From an uncultured Collinsella sp. (GTDB lineage: Bacteria; Actinomycetota; Coriobacteriia; Coriobacteriales; Coriobacteriaceae): a DNA stretch of 55,666 bases. The position numbers were made by a program, and so were the translations under genes. The notes under the pieces were generated by a model that was given only the letters and a program-made list of their open reading frames with translations, ran no database searches and was not told the origin of the DNA. Shown here piece after piece: positions 24,620 through 32,917 of this stretch (position 1 is the first letter of the stretch; each line of letters opens with the position of its first letter). The stretch spans positions 1 to 55,666 of the forward strand of contig CATYSO010000016.1 of the NCBI GenBank assembly GCA_958412345.1, given 5' to 3'.

Positions 24620-25921
24620 CTATGCCAGCTTGTCGATTTGCCCAATCTCCCAGAGCGGTATGTTGACGAGCGTGCCCTCGTCTCTATATGGCGCTAACGA
24701 TGTTCTCACGCAACGCTCGAGCTTAAACTTCTCGCAGGCAATCCTCAGGCTCTTTGCTTTGAGATTCTCTGCCGCCTTGACCTCGAATGGAAGCACAGTC
24801 CCCGCATGGTCGATGGCAAAGTCGGTCTCGGCATTGCCGGAGGAGGATGACCAATACGCGGGAGTTTTGCCCTGGAGCAAAAGCTCCTGTGCGACGTATT
24901 GCTCGGTCAGCGAGCCTTTGAACTCCGTAAAAACAGTGGGCCCGTTCAGAACAATGGCCGGCGCGAGGCCGGAGAGTGCTCCGAGGATGCCGGTGTCGAT
25001 GCAGAACAGCTTGAAGCCCGAGAGATCCTCGTAGCTTGTGAGCGGTGCTCTTAGAGCGGAAACACGCGGTATCTTATGAACGATCCCGTAGTCCATGAGC
25101 CACTGGAGGCTTTCCTCAAAATCGCGTGCGCGCGCCCCGGGACGAAGCGCCCCATAGACGAACTTCTTGTTTTCCTTTGCGAGCTGGCCGGGAAGGGATT
25201 TCCAAACCAACCTCATGCGCTCGACGATGCGGGCTGGCGCATGCTTGCCAAAATCGGATTCGTAAGCCTCGATAATCTGCTGCTGAAGCCTGCGGGCCTC
25301 GATGAAATCGTGGGAGGCGGCGAAAGCGGAGACAACTTCTGGCATGCCACCGACAACGAGGTATTCCTTGAGCAAGCGCTCGAGCTTTTCGGAAACGTTT
25401 GCCAGCAGGTCCATATTTGCGGCAAGGATGGCGTCTGCGAGCGGGTCGCCATCGACGGCGCGAACGAACTCGACAAACCCCATGGGGCGCATGGTGAGCT
25501 GGTCGATCTTGCCGACGGGGAACGACTCGTTTTCGCGTCGAAGTGCAAGGCCCATATAGGAGCCGGCTGCCACGATATGGTATTCCGGCGCCAGCTCGTT
25601 GAAGTATTTGAGCGAGGTGATGCCGCGTGGCGCCTCTTGGATCTCGTCGAAGATGATAAGTGTGTCTGCCGGCGTTATGGCCCGGCCGTGCAGGAGCTCT
25701 ATCTGAGAGATAATGCGTTTGGGATCGAGGCTTCCATCGAACAGCGAACGCGCGCCCGGTTCGAGCATAAAGTCAAAACGAATGACGTTTTGATACTGCT
25801 GGGCCGCGAATTCGTTGAGAATCCAGGTCTTTCCCGTCTGGCGGGCTCCTTTAAGCAGGAGGGGCTTGCGGTTTACTCTGGATTTCCAGGCGATGAGTTC
25901 GTCCATTAGCTGTCGCTGCAT
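24620..25921 (-). CDS. AAA ATPase with C-terminal DUF4143 domain
   Basis: A 433-residue predicted ATPase of the AAA_14/DUF4143 kind. The Walker A is GARQTGKT at residues 25-32, the Walker B is TLIIFDEIQ near 86-94 and the sensor-like stretch IVAAGSYMGLAL follows. The C-terminal DUF4143 part ends with ETDFAID...FEVKAAE, an arrangement like the E/D...ExK core of restriction-type nucleases. Such genes are frequent in gut bacteria and vary between strains; function is unknown, with suggestions of a defence or regulatory role. The gene is bounded by 37-bp direct repeats and preceded by a 33-bp tandem repeat, so it looks like an inserted cassette. Confidence 0.85.
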   Translation of the reverse strand: MQRQLMDELIAWKSRVNRKPLLLKGARQTGKTWILNEFAAQQYQNVIRFDFMLEPGARSLFDGSLDPKRIISQIELLHGRAITPADTLIIFDEIQEAPRGITSLKYFNELAPEYHIVAAGSYMGLALRRENESFPVGKIDQLTMRPMGFVEFVRAVDGDPLADAILAANMDLLANVSEKLERLLKEYLVVGGMPEVVSAFAASHDFIEARRLQQQIIEAYESDFGKHAPARIVERMRLVWKSLPGQLAKENKKFVYGALRPGARARDFEESLQWLMDYGIVHKIPRVSALRAPLTSYEDLSGFKLFCIDTGILGALSGLAPAIVLNGPTVFTEFKGSLTEQYVAQELLLQGKTPAYWSSSSGNAETDFAIDHAGTVLPFEVKAAENLKAKSLRIACEKFKLERCVRTSLAPYRDEGTLVNIPLWEIGQIDKLA

Positions 25922-25965
25922 ATTGCCTCCTAACGCTCATGGTTAGTATAAGGCTGTTTGAGTCT

Positions 25966-26055
25966 TTCCATCGGAAAATGTGGGAGTAAACCACGTTTTT
26001 CCATCGAATAATGTGGGAGTAAACCACGTTTTTCCATCGAATAATGTGGGTGTTT
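25966..26055. repeat. 33-bp tandem repeat upstream of the AAA ATPase
   Basis: Units start at 25966, 25999 and 26032 (2.7 copies). Each begins TTCCATCGAATAATGTGGGA and contains the inverted words GTGG and CCAC. The array covers the likely promoter of the minus-strand ATPase gene. A spurious frame across it would read an 11-residue repeat, but it has no ribosome site. Confidence 0.85.
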
Positions 26056-26068
26056 AGGTCGGCACCTA

Positions 26069-26105
26069 GGGACGTTCCTTTTCTGCCGGCAGTTTGGGAC
26101 ACTCC
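26069..26105 (+). repeat. 37-bp direct repeat, right copy
   Basis: Identical to 24556-24592. A further small hairpin with GGTGCAA/TTGCACC arms and an ACCTGTCCCC core follows at 26112-26140. Confidence 0.85.
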
Positions 26106-26139
26106 TGGTTGGGTGCAAAGTAACCTGTCCCCATTGCAC

Positions 26140-26181
26140 CAAAAACGGCGCCCGCCGGCGATGTTGCTGGCGGGCGCCGTT
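26140..26181 (-). terminator. Terminator of galK-galT
   Basis: A 15-bp stem (26145-26159 with 26166-26180; one mismatch) is followed on the minus strand by TTTTTGG. It lies 47 bp past the galT stop. Confidence 0.8.
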
Positions 26182-26227
26182 GTCGTGTGGGCGCTATTTG
26201 TTGAGTGCGAGCGACCGGGTTCGCGTG

Positions 26228-27847
26228 CTACAGCGAGTCGATGAAGCGCTGCTGGGCGGCGCGACCGGTTTTGTCCCACTTAAAGACGCCGGCGTTGTCG
26301 AGCACGTGACCGAATACCACGCCGACCTCCTCGTGCAGGATGTCGATGGCATTTTCCGCCGTAAGCTCATCGGCACGACGGGCAAAGACGTCCAGGGCCC
26401 ATGCGGCGTGGCTGCGGCAAAGGTCGTCGCCCTCGAGCGCGGCGGCAAGGTCGCAGCTCGCGTCGACCTTGGCTGCCAGCAGGTGCTCGCGAACGGCACC
26501 AAGCTCGGGAACCAGGCGGGGCGGTAGAATCGCCAGGCCCATGACCTCGATCAGGCCAATGTTCTCCTTCTTAATGTGGTGATACTCGGCATGCGGGTGG
26601 AACACGCCCAGCGGATGCTCGTCGGTCGTGATATTGCAACGAAGTGCTAGGTAGGCCTCGTAGATCTCGCCACCGGCGTTGCCGCGGGAGTTCACGCGGC
26701 GGATGACGGGTGTCACGGTGTTGTGAGCCACGCCGTCGGCCGTGTGCGCGATGACGCCCACGGACTCGTCGGTCCACTCGCGCCAGGCGAGGATGATCTT
26801 CTCGGCGGCATCGAGCAGCTGAGCGCGGTCGTGCGAGCGCAGGCGTAGCACTGAGAGCGGCCACTGCAGCACGGTGCCGGTGACCTGCTCAAATCCGGGC
26901 ACGCTAAACTGCGAGACCTCGGCGGCATGCATCATGGGGAACTCGTGCGCGCCGCCCTGGAAGTGGTCGTGCGACAAGATCGAGCCGCCCACGATGGGCA
27001 GGTCGGCGTTGGAGCCTATGAAGTAGTGCGGGAACAGGTCCACAAAATCGAGCAGGCAGGAGAGGCCCTTGCGGTCGACGTGCATCGGACGATGCTCCGA
27101 GCTCATGGCAATGCAATGCTCGTTAAAGTACGCGTACGGGCTGTACTGGAAGCCCCAGCGCTCGCCGTCGAGCTGGATGGGGATAACGCGCAGGTTCTGG
27201 CGAGCGGGATGAGCGCCACCGTCTGCTGCAGCGGATCGTCCGGGGTAGCCCTCGTTTTCGATGCAGAGCTGGCAGGCGGGATACTTCTCGCCCGTGTTCT
27301 TGGCAGCGCCGGCCGCGGCAATGTCGCGCGGGTCCTTCTCGGGCTTGGACAGGTTGATGGTTATCTCGAGATCGCCCCAGTTGGTGGGGGTGCTCCATTT
27401 GATGTTGCGCGCGATGGCGGCGCGGCGCACATAGCCGGCGTCGCAGCACAGGCCGTAGAACCAGTCGGTCGCGGCGCGGGGCTCGTTGACGCCCATGCGC
27501 CCATTGAACTCCTCGTTTACAACCGAAGGCCTCGGCATGAGCACGCCCATGATGCGCATGGCGATGCGGTCGCGGCTCGACGCCGTGTCCTCGGCGGCGC
27601 CGTTGGCAACGGCGGCCTCGGAAAGCGCGGCGAGCGTGCCCTCCAGGTCAAAGTCGGGGAGGGTATCGGGGTGCAGAAGCGAAATCTTCTCAGTCTGCAG
27701 CGCCCAGGCCATGTCGAGCGCGGGGCCTGTGGCGCCAATGCACTCCAGAATGGTGTTGTAGGCCCAGATGCGGTCGTCCTGTCCGATCATGGATCGGTGG
27801 ATGGCGTACTCGATCAGGTTCTGCGCGGCCTCGCGCACGTCGGTCAT
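26228..27847 (-). CDS. galT: UDP-glucose/galactose-1-phosphate uridylyltransferase
   Basis: A 539-residue GalT of the Gram-positive (GalT class 2) type, converting galactose-1-phosphate plus UDP-glucose to UDP-galactose plus glucose-1-phosphate. Characteristic segments are PACQLCIENEGYPGR, NLRVIPIQLDGERWGFQYSP, GGSILSHDHFQGG (the catalytic-region His cluster) and HPHAEYHHIKKENIGLIEVMG. The start at 27847 shares bases with the galK stop (TAATG), a classic coupled arrangement; the in-frame ATG at 27856 is an alternative. Together with GalK and GalM it forms a Leloir route beside the tagatose pathway. No galE is present in the window. Confidence 0.92.
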   Translation of the reverse strand: MTDVREAAQNLIEYAIHRSMIGQDDRIWAYNTILECIGATGPALDMAWALQTEKISLLHPDTLPDFDLEGTLAALSEAAVANGAAEDTASSRDRIAMRIMGVLMPRPSVVNEEFNGRMGVNEPRAATDWFYGLCCDAGYVRRAAIARNIKWSTPTNWGDLEITINLSKPEKDPRDIAAAGAAKNTGEKYPACQLCIENEGYPGRSAAADGGAHPARQNLRVIPIQLDGERWGFQYSPYAYFNEHCIAMSSEHRPMHVDRKGLSCLLDFVDLFPHYFIGSNADLPIVGGSILSHDHFQGGAHEFPMMHAAEVSQFSVPGFEQVTGTVLQWPLSVLRLRSHDRAQLLDAAEKIILAWREWTDESVGVIAHTADGVAHNTVTPVIRRVNSRGNAGGEIYEAYLALRCNITTDEHPLGVFHPHAEYHHIKKENIGLIEVMGLAILPPRLVPELGAVREHLLAAKVDASCDLAAALEGDDLCRSHAAWALDVFARRADELTAENAIDILHEEVGVVFGHVLDNAGVFKWDKTGRAAQQRFIDSL

Positions 27848-29052
27848 TACAGCCATGCCGCGTATGCCCCCTTGTCAGAGATAGCGTAGTGACGGGCAGA
27901 GCCCTCGCCCAGCCAGCCGTTCATCTTGGCAATGAAAGTGTCGACCAGATCGAGCGGCACGAAGGCCTGGATGGTGCCGCCAAAACCGCCGCCGTGGATG
28001 CGGACGGCGCCGCGGCCGTCGAGCACGTGCTCGGCCAGCGCCAGAGCATACATGGAGGGCTGCTCGGAGCCCAGCTTGGCAACGACATTCTGCAGGTACA
28101 TGGCAGAGCTGGCGCCGGACTCGCGCGTCAGGGTCAGGAACTGGTCGATGTCGCCGGCGTTAAGAGCCGCCCAGCGCTTGTCGACCAGGCCGTTCTCGTA
28201 CCAGTAGTGAACGGTGCGCAGGCAGGCACGGTCGCCCAGCTTGGCGCGCAGCTCGGGGAGCTTGGCGTCAAAGTCGGCGACGTTTACCTCGCACAGGCGT
28301 GCCTTGCCAAACTCGGCGGCGACGTTCTGCATCTCGCGCGGAACGGCGGCGTAGTCGTCGGTGGCTGCCACATGGTCGGCGCCAACCTTGACGAGCACGA
28401 GCGCATAGCCGTGATCCTCAAAGTTGAGCTCGAGCTTCTGAGTTTTAGGCTGAGCCTGGTCCTCAAAATCCATGTAGGCAAGGCCGCCCAGGCACACGGC
28501 AGCCTGGTCCATCAGGCCGCAGGGCTTGCCGTAGTAGTTGTTCTCGGTGCGCTGGCTCATCTGCGCGAGCGCGACGGGCTCAATGGCGGGCGCGCCCCAG
28601 AGCGTCTCCATAGCGCGGCCGTATGCGGCCTCGACGGCAGCGGAGCTGGAAAGGCCGCCGCCCGAGGGAACGGAGCAGGTGAAGGCGAAGTCGAAGCCCT
28701 GGGGCTCAACGCCAAGAGCAGCGATTTCGTGGGCCATGCCGCGGACGAGGCTCGCGGACGTGCCCTTCTCAGACTCCTGAACGTCTAGCGTGTCGAGCGT
28801 GATCTCAAACGTGGGATAACCCTCGTCGGCGACGCGAACCTTGTTGGTGTCGGTCGCCACGGCTATGCCGTCGACAGCGACATCGAGCGAGCCGGCGATA
28901 ACATGGCCACCCTCGTGGTCGGTGTGGTTGCCGCTGATCTCGGAGCGGCCGGGTGCGTGCACGTAGAGTACCTGGCGATCGCCGATGGGGCCAAACTCCT
29001 CCTCAAACAGCTTGGTGAGCGTGGCGAATGTCTTTTCGTCGGGGGTGGTCAT
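27847..29052 (-). CDS. galK: Galactokinase
   Basis: A 401-residue GHMP kinase that phosphorylates alpha-D-galactose at C1 with ATP. The galactokinase signature reads GRSEISGNHTDHEGG (about residues 35-49), where Asn stands in place of the usual Glu of GEHTDY; this variant is common in clostridial and coriobacterial GalK. The GHMP ATP motif is PSGGGLSSSAAVEAA, and the C-terminal motif is IHGGGFGGTIQAFV. The start at 29052 has AAAGGA upstream; the frame to 29124 overlaps an operator. It leads galK-galT, with two ATGAGTACGT operators upstream and LacI4 divergent. Confidence 0.92.
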   Translation of the reverse strand: MTTPDEKTFATLTKLFEEEFGPIGDRQVLYVHAPGRSEISGNHTDHEGGHVIAGSLDVAVDGIAVATDTNKVRVADEGYPTFEITLDTLDVQESEKGTSASLVRGMAHEIAALGVEPQGFDFAFTCSVPSGGGLSSSAAVEAAYGRAMETLWGAPAIEPVALAQMSQRTENNYYGKPCGLMDQAAVCLGGLAYMDFEDQAQPKTQKLELNFEDHGYALVLVKVGADHVAATDDYAAVPREMQNVAAEFGKARLCEVNVADFDAKLPELRAKLGDRACLRTVHYWYENGLVDKRWAALNAGDIDQFLTLTRESGASSAMYLQNVVAKLGSEQPSMYALALAEHVLDGRGAVRIHGGGFGGTIQAFVPLDLVDTFIAKMNGWLGEGSARHYAISDKGAYAAWL

Positions 29053-29095
29053 GGGAGTCCTTTCCTTGGCGCGCACGGATGAGTTTTGCGTCGAT

Positions 29096-29298
29096 ATGAG
29101 TACGTTAACAACTTGAAGCGGCATGAACTAAGTGTTCACGATGCCGCACGTTACGGGCTATGTTAACGTACTCATAACACATCGATTGTCACTTTTTGAG
29201 AATCTGGTAATCGGTAGAAATGCAGCCGTGAACGGTACTGCCGTATGGACTTATAAAGCAGAAGAGATGCAGATAGAAAAAGTAGAGTACGTTAACAT
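29096..29298. promoter_or_regulatory. LacI4 operators between galK and lacI4
   Basis: ATGAGTACGTTAACA (29096-29110), ATGTTAACGTACTCAT (29160-29175, reversed) and AGAGTACGTTAACAT (29284-29298) are three near-identical sites spaced 64 and 124 bp apart. GTGAACGGT occurs at 29228-29236. Confidence 0.75.
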
Positions 29299-29390
29299 GC
29301 GTCCGACGATAGCGGGCCTCGGCGCGGGGTGTATTTCTGCCCGGGTTGGCATGCACGCTATTCAGATCTCGCAAGGGTGAAGGTGATCCT

Positions 29391-30422
29391 GTGGCAAGGC
29401 GCCCGTCCAACGATACCAGTTCGCGTCCGGTCTCCATGGCCGACGTCGCCCGCGCTGCTGGCGTTTCGCAGCAGACGGTTTCGCGCGTCGCCAACGGCTT
29501 GCCCAACGTCAACGAGCAGACGCGCCAGCGCGTGCAGGCCGCTATGCAAGAGCTCGGCTTTCGTCCGAGTTATGCCGGTCGCTCGCTGCGCGACGGCCGT
29601 TACCATTCGGTCGGCCTGTGCGTCAACGATGTCACCAAGTTTGGCAACCTCTCAATGATCGACGGCATCGCCAGCGCTGCTCGCGAGCATAATTGCGCCA
29701 TCACGCTGGTCGAGATGTCCAAGACCGAGGAGTTTTCGCTTGCCGAGGCCACGCATCGTATGGCCGCATTGCCGGTGGACGGCATCATCATCGGCATGAG
29801 TCGCATGGCGCCCGATTTTGAGACGTTTGATCCACTGCCGGGCATTGGCACGGTCATCGTTACCATGTACGCACATCCGCGCGTGACCACGGTCGATTCC
29901 GACCATTACGGCTGCTCGCTGTTGCTCATGGATCATCTGTTTGAGCTGAGGCACGAGCAGATTCGTTATATCGGCGGCCCGTCGTTCTCGGTCGATGAAC
30001 AGTTTCGTCGCGCCGGCTGGCAGGACGCGCTCGAGCGTAGGCACATTAAGCCGCAGGCGCCGCTCGAGGGCGACTGGTCTGCCAACAGTGGCTACGAGGC
30101 CGGCAGGTACCTGGCCGAACACGACCGCACCATGACGGCGATTTACGCGGCAAACGACCAGATGGCAAACGGCGCCATTGCAGCGCTGCGTGATAGCGGT
30201 CTGCGCGTGCCCGAGGACGTGAGCGTGGTGGGCGTCGATGACTCGCTCGACGACTTTGTCGCACACAACGAGCTCACGACCGTTCGATTCGACTTGCATC
30301 AGCGTGGACGCGAGGTGTTCGAGCATGCGGTTCCCAAGGCGGGGGCATCGAACAAAACCGTCGCCATTCGTATTTCCGGCCAGCTCATCATTCGACATAG
30401 CACGGCGATACCGCGCACATAG
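29391..30422 (+). CDS. LacI-family repressor 4, local regulator of galK-galT
   Basis: A 343-residue LacI/GalR-family regulator from the GTG at 29391, which has AAGGTG upstream; the ATG at 29346 has no site. The HTH is VSMADVARAAGVSQQTVSRVA, with Gln-Gln in the recognition helix, followed by RPSYAGRSLRDGRYH. The sensor domain contains HPRVTTVDSDHYG and SVVGVDDSLDD. It is divergent from galK, and all three operators of the gap read ATGAGTACGTTAACAT or close, so it probably represses the galactose operon and itself. Its protein and operators are most like LacI2. Confidence 0.86.
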   Translation: MARRPSNDTSSRPVSMADVARAAGVSQQTVSRVANGLPNVNEQTRQRVQAAMQELGFRPSYAGRSLRDGRYHSVGLCVNDVTKFGNLSMIDGIASAAREHNCAITLVEMSKTEEFSLAEATHRMAALPVDGIIIGMSRMAPDFETFDPLPGIGTVIVTMYAHPRVTTVDSDHYGCSLLLMDHLFELRHEQIRYIGGPSFSVDEQFRRAGWQDALERRHIKPQAPLEGDWSANSGYEAGRYLAEHDRTMTAIYAANDQMANGAIAALRDSGLRVPEDVSVVGVDDSLDDFVAHNELTTVRFDLHQRGREVFEHAVPKAGASNKTVAIRISGQLIIRHSTAIPRT

Positions 30423-30551
30423 TTTGTGCTGGTAAACGGCGATTTATCGCATTTCAATAACAATCAGTAAGGATGCCGGCAGATAGCTGTTGGGATGCAG
30501 CCGAGTGCTATGATAGACGGGCTCTTTTGTCTATCTAGGAGGCTTTGCCTG

Positions 30552-31712
30552 ATGGAGATCACCAAGGATATCCGCTACGTTGGCGTCGACGATCACGACA
30601 TTGACCTGTTCGAGGGCCAGTACGATGTGTCCGAGAACGGTATGGCATACAACAGCTACGTTATCTTGGGCGAAAAGATCGCTGTCGCCGATTCGGTCGA
30701 CGGCGGTTTTGTCGACGAGTGGCTCGGCAACATCGAAGCCGTGCTCGACGGTCGCACGCCCGATTACCTGGTCGTCCATCACATGGAGCCCGATCACTCC
30801 GCTGGCATCGCCGCCTTTATGGAGCGCTATCCCCAGGCGCAGATTGTGGCCAGCATGGGCGCCTTCCGCATGATGGTCAACTACTTTGGCACCGATTATC
30901 CCGAGCGCAAGATGGTCGTCAAAGAGGGCGACGTGCTCGACCTGGGCGGCCACAGCCTGACCTTTGTCGGCGCCCCCAACGTGCACTGGCCTGAGGTGCT
31001 GTTCTCTTACGAGTCCACTGATAAGGTGCTCTTTAGCGCCGACGGCTTTGGCAAGTTCGGCGCCAACGATATCGAGGATCCGGAAGGGTGGGCCTGCGAG
31101 GCTCGCCGCTACTACTTTGGCATCGTCGGTAAGTTCGGCAAGTTCGTGCAGGCCGTGCTCAAGAAGGCCGCCGACCTGGACATCCAGATCATCTGCCCGC
31201 TTCACGGCCCCGTGCTGACCGAGAACCTGGGCTACTACCTCGACACCTACAACACCTGGTCGAGCTATCAGCCCGAGGACGAGGGCATCACGATTGCCTA
31301 CGCGAGCGTGTATGGCCATCTGAAGGCTGCCGTTGAGGAGCTTGCATCTGCGCTCGAGGCCCGCGACCAGAAGGTTTCCGTCTTTGACCTGGCTCGCGAC
31401 GACATGGCCGAGGCCGTTGAGGACGCGTTCCGCTATGACCGTCTGGTGCTCGCTTCTATCACCTATCAGGGCGAGATCTTCCCGTTCATGAGCACCTTTA
31501 TCCACACGCTTGCCGAGCATGCCTACCAGAACCGTACCGTGGCGCTTGTCGAGGCCGGTTCCTGGGCGCCTGCAGCTGCCAAGGTTATGACCAAGGAGCT
31601 CGAGGGTATGAAGGACATCACCCTGACGCAGAACAAGGTGACCGTCCTGGGTTCGCTCAACGACGCCTCGCGCGCTCAGATCGAGGCCCTCGCTGACGAG
31701 CTCTCCAAGTAG
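30552..31712 (+). CDS. Flavodiiron protein (FprA-like A-type flavoprotein)
   Basis: A 386-residue flavodiiron protein, which reduces O2 to water or NO to N2O in anaerobes, taking electrons from rubredoxin or a related donor. The N-terminal metallo-beta-lactamase-like domain carries the diiron ligands: His77, Glu79, Asp81 and His82 (HMEPDH), His145, Asp164 and His218. The C-terminal flavodoxin domain begins near ITIAYASVYGHLKAAV (residue 249) to bind FMN. The start at 30552 is set by GGAGG nine bases upstream; the ATG at 30495 is not supported. It stands alone between lacI4 and a DeoR gene. Oxygen protection for this anaerobe is the expected role. Confidence 0.93.
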   Translation: MEITKDIRYVGVDDHDIDLFEGQYDVSENGMAYNSYVILGEKIAVADSVDGGFVDEWLGNIEAVLDGRTPDYLVVHHMEPDHSAGIAAFMERYPQAQIVASMGAFRMMVNYFGTDYPERKMVVKEGDVLDLGGHSLTFVGAPNVHWPEVLFSYESTDKVLFSADGFGKFGANDIEDPEGWACEARRYYFGIVGKFGKFVQAVLKKAADLDIQIICPLHGPVLTENLGYYLDTYNTWSSYQPEDEGITIAYASVYGHLKAAVEELASALEARDQKVSVFDLARDDMAEAVEDAFRYDRLVLASITYQGEIFPFMSTFIHTLAEHAYQNRTVALVEAGSWAPAAAKVMTKELEGMKDITLTQNKVTVLGSLNDASRAQIEALADELSK

Positions 31713-31735
31713 CGATACGTTCACTTTTAACGCTC

Positions 31736-31778
31736 AAACCACCACAAAGGGGACAGGTACCTTTGTGGTGGTTTTTGT
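31736..31778. terminator. Terminator between the flavodiiron and DeoR genes
   Basis: A 15-bp stem AAACCACCACAAAGG / CCTTTGTGGTGGTTT (31736-31750 with 31760-31774) ends in TTTTTG. Its loop is GGACAGGTA, one of the recurring GGGACAGGT words of the window. It can serve both convergent genes. Confidence 0.85.
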
Positions 31779-32582
31779 TTAAGCGCCGGCGATGACGAGA
31801 TTTGGGCGGGCGTCGTCGGCAGTCTCGGCGATTGAGGCGGCGACGGCGTGATCGGGGTCACGGTCCATCACGATGGCGTTGACGTCGGTCAGCTCGGCAA
31901 AGCGGTACATGCCGCGTCCGTTGACCTTGCTTGCGTCCATGAGGGCAACGCCTTGACGGGCGGCGGAGATCATGGCTGTTTTGGTCTCGGCCATCTGCGG
32001 AAAGTCGGTCGTAAAGCCGCAGCCGGGAACAAAAGCGCCGGGGCACATGACGGCAAGGTCGGCGTGGACCATTTGGAGCGCCTGCATGGTGAGCGGTCCG
32101 TACAGATAGCGATGGCCTTTGCGCAGTGCCCCGCCCAGCATGACGACATCGACCGAGGGCATGCTCTCGTCGATGTAATCGGCAATGGTAATGTCGGCCG
32201 TGATGACGGTGATGCCATCGCGCTGGTCGAGGAGCCGGACAAACTCGAGAGCGGTGGTGCCCGAGTCGACGAGCAACGTGTCGCCGTCATTGACGAGTTC
32301 GATGGCGCTTTGTGCGATGGCCTGCTTGGCGGCGACATTGACGTTGATGCGGCGATCCTGGGTGGATACGGTCAGTCGCTTCTGGAGCGACACAGCGCCG
32401 CCATGCGTGCGGCGCAGCTTGCCGGATTCGGCGAGCGCGTCTAAGTCGGCGCGGGCGGTAACGGAGGACACGCCAAAGGTCTGGGCAATTTCTGCTACCT
32501 GCACCGAGGCGTTATGCTCGAGCATCTCCATGATGGCGGAACGACGCTCATCGGCGAAAGCTCGGGTTGTTGCGTGGGCCAT
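31779..32582 (-). CDS. DeoR-family transcriptional regulator
   Basis: A 267-residue DeoR-family regulator. The N-terminal HTH is VAEIAQTFGVSSVTARADLDAL with the family HGGA motif behind it, and the sugar-phosphate sensor shows DGDTLLVDSGTTALEFV and VVMLGGALRKGHRYLYGPL. It differs clearly from LacR. It is divergent from the tagatose/fructose bisphosphate aldolase gene, so it probably controls it. A candidate operator (AAGTAAG...CTTACTT) lies between them. The effector cannot be read from the sequence; a phosphorylated ketose is the usual class. Confidence 0.85.
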   Translation of the reverse strand: MAHATTRAFADERRSAIMEMLEHNASVQVAEIAQTFGVSSVTARADLDALAESGKLRRTHGGAVSLQKRLTVSTQDRRINVNVAAKQAIAQSAIELVNDGDTLLVDSGTTALEFVRLLDQRDGITVITADITIADYIDESMPSVDVVMLGGALRKGHRYLYGPLTMQALQMVHADLAVMCPGAFVPGCGFTTDFPQMAETKTAMISAARQGVALMDASKVNGRGMYRFAELTDVNAIVMDRDPDHAVAASIAETADDARPNLVIAGA

Positions 32583-32647
32583 ATCCGCTCCATCATCGTC
32601 TGAAATTTGCAGGAATTGTGTTGAGTCTATTTTCGTTCATTTTCTTT

Positions 32648-32684
32648 TTAAGTAAGAAAACGCCTTTCGATTACTTACTTTTTC
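32648..32684. promoter_or_regulatory. Inverted-repeat operator candidate before the aldolase
   Basis: AAGTAAG at 32650-32656 and CTTACTT at 32674-32680 face each other inside an AT-rich stretch about 240 bp before the aldolase start and 70 bp before the DeoR start. The rest of the 335-bp gap shows no gene; an upstream frame to 32768 lacks a ribosome site. Confidence 0.5.
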
Positions 32685-32917
32685 TATAAAAGAAAGATGA
32701 TCAAGGCTCAAAACTCAATTTCGAACACGCACGCTCGGGTTCGACCCCTTCCGTTTGCTTTTCAAAAATGAAGGTTGAACCTCGCGCGATGACGATATCT
32801 CGCACATGCATACCCGCTGAATTTCATACAATGAGCGCAGCAAAACGCAAGGTAAAACGCCTTGTGAACAACTACGCCCGATGTCCAGATGCGGGCGAGG
32901 GAGAGGAGCAAACGCTC

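Noticed and set aside
25930..26142. Frame with an 11-residue repeat across the 33-bp tandem repeat
   Set aside because: The repeat length is a multiple of three, so any frame repeats; no ribosome site or protein features support translation.
26228..29052. Missing galE beside galK-galT
   Set aside because: Absence in a 55-kb window does not show absence in the genome; not treated as unusual.
27847..29052. Asn in place of Glu in the galactokinase signature as a sign of inactivity
   Set aside because: The GNHTDH form is shared by a large subgroup of functional-looking galactokinases, and all other motifs are intact.
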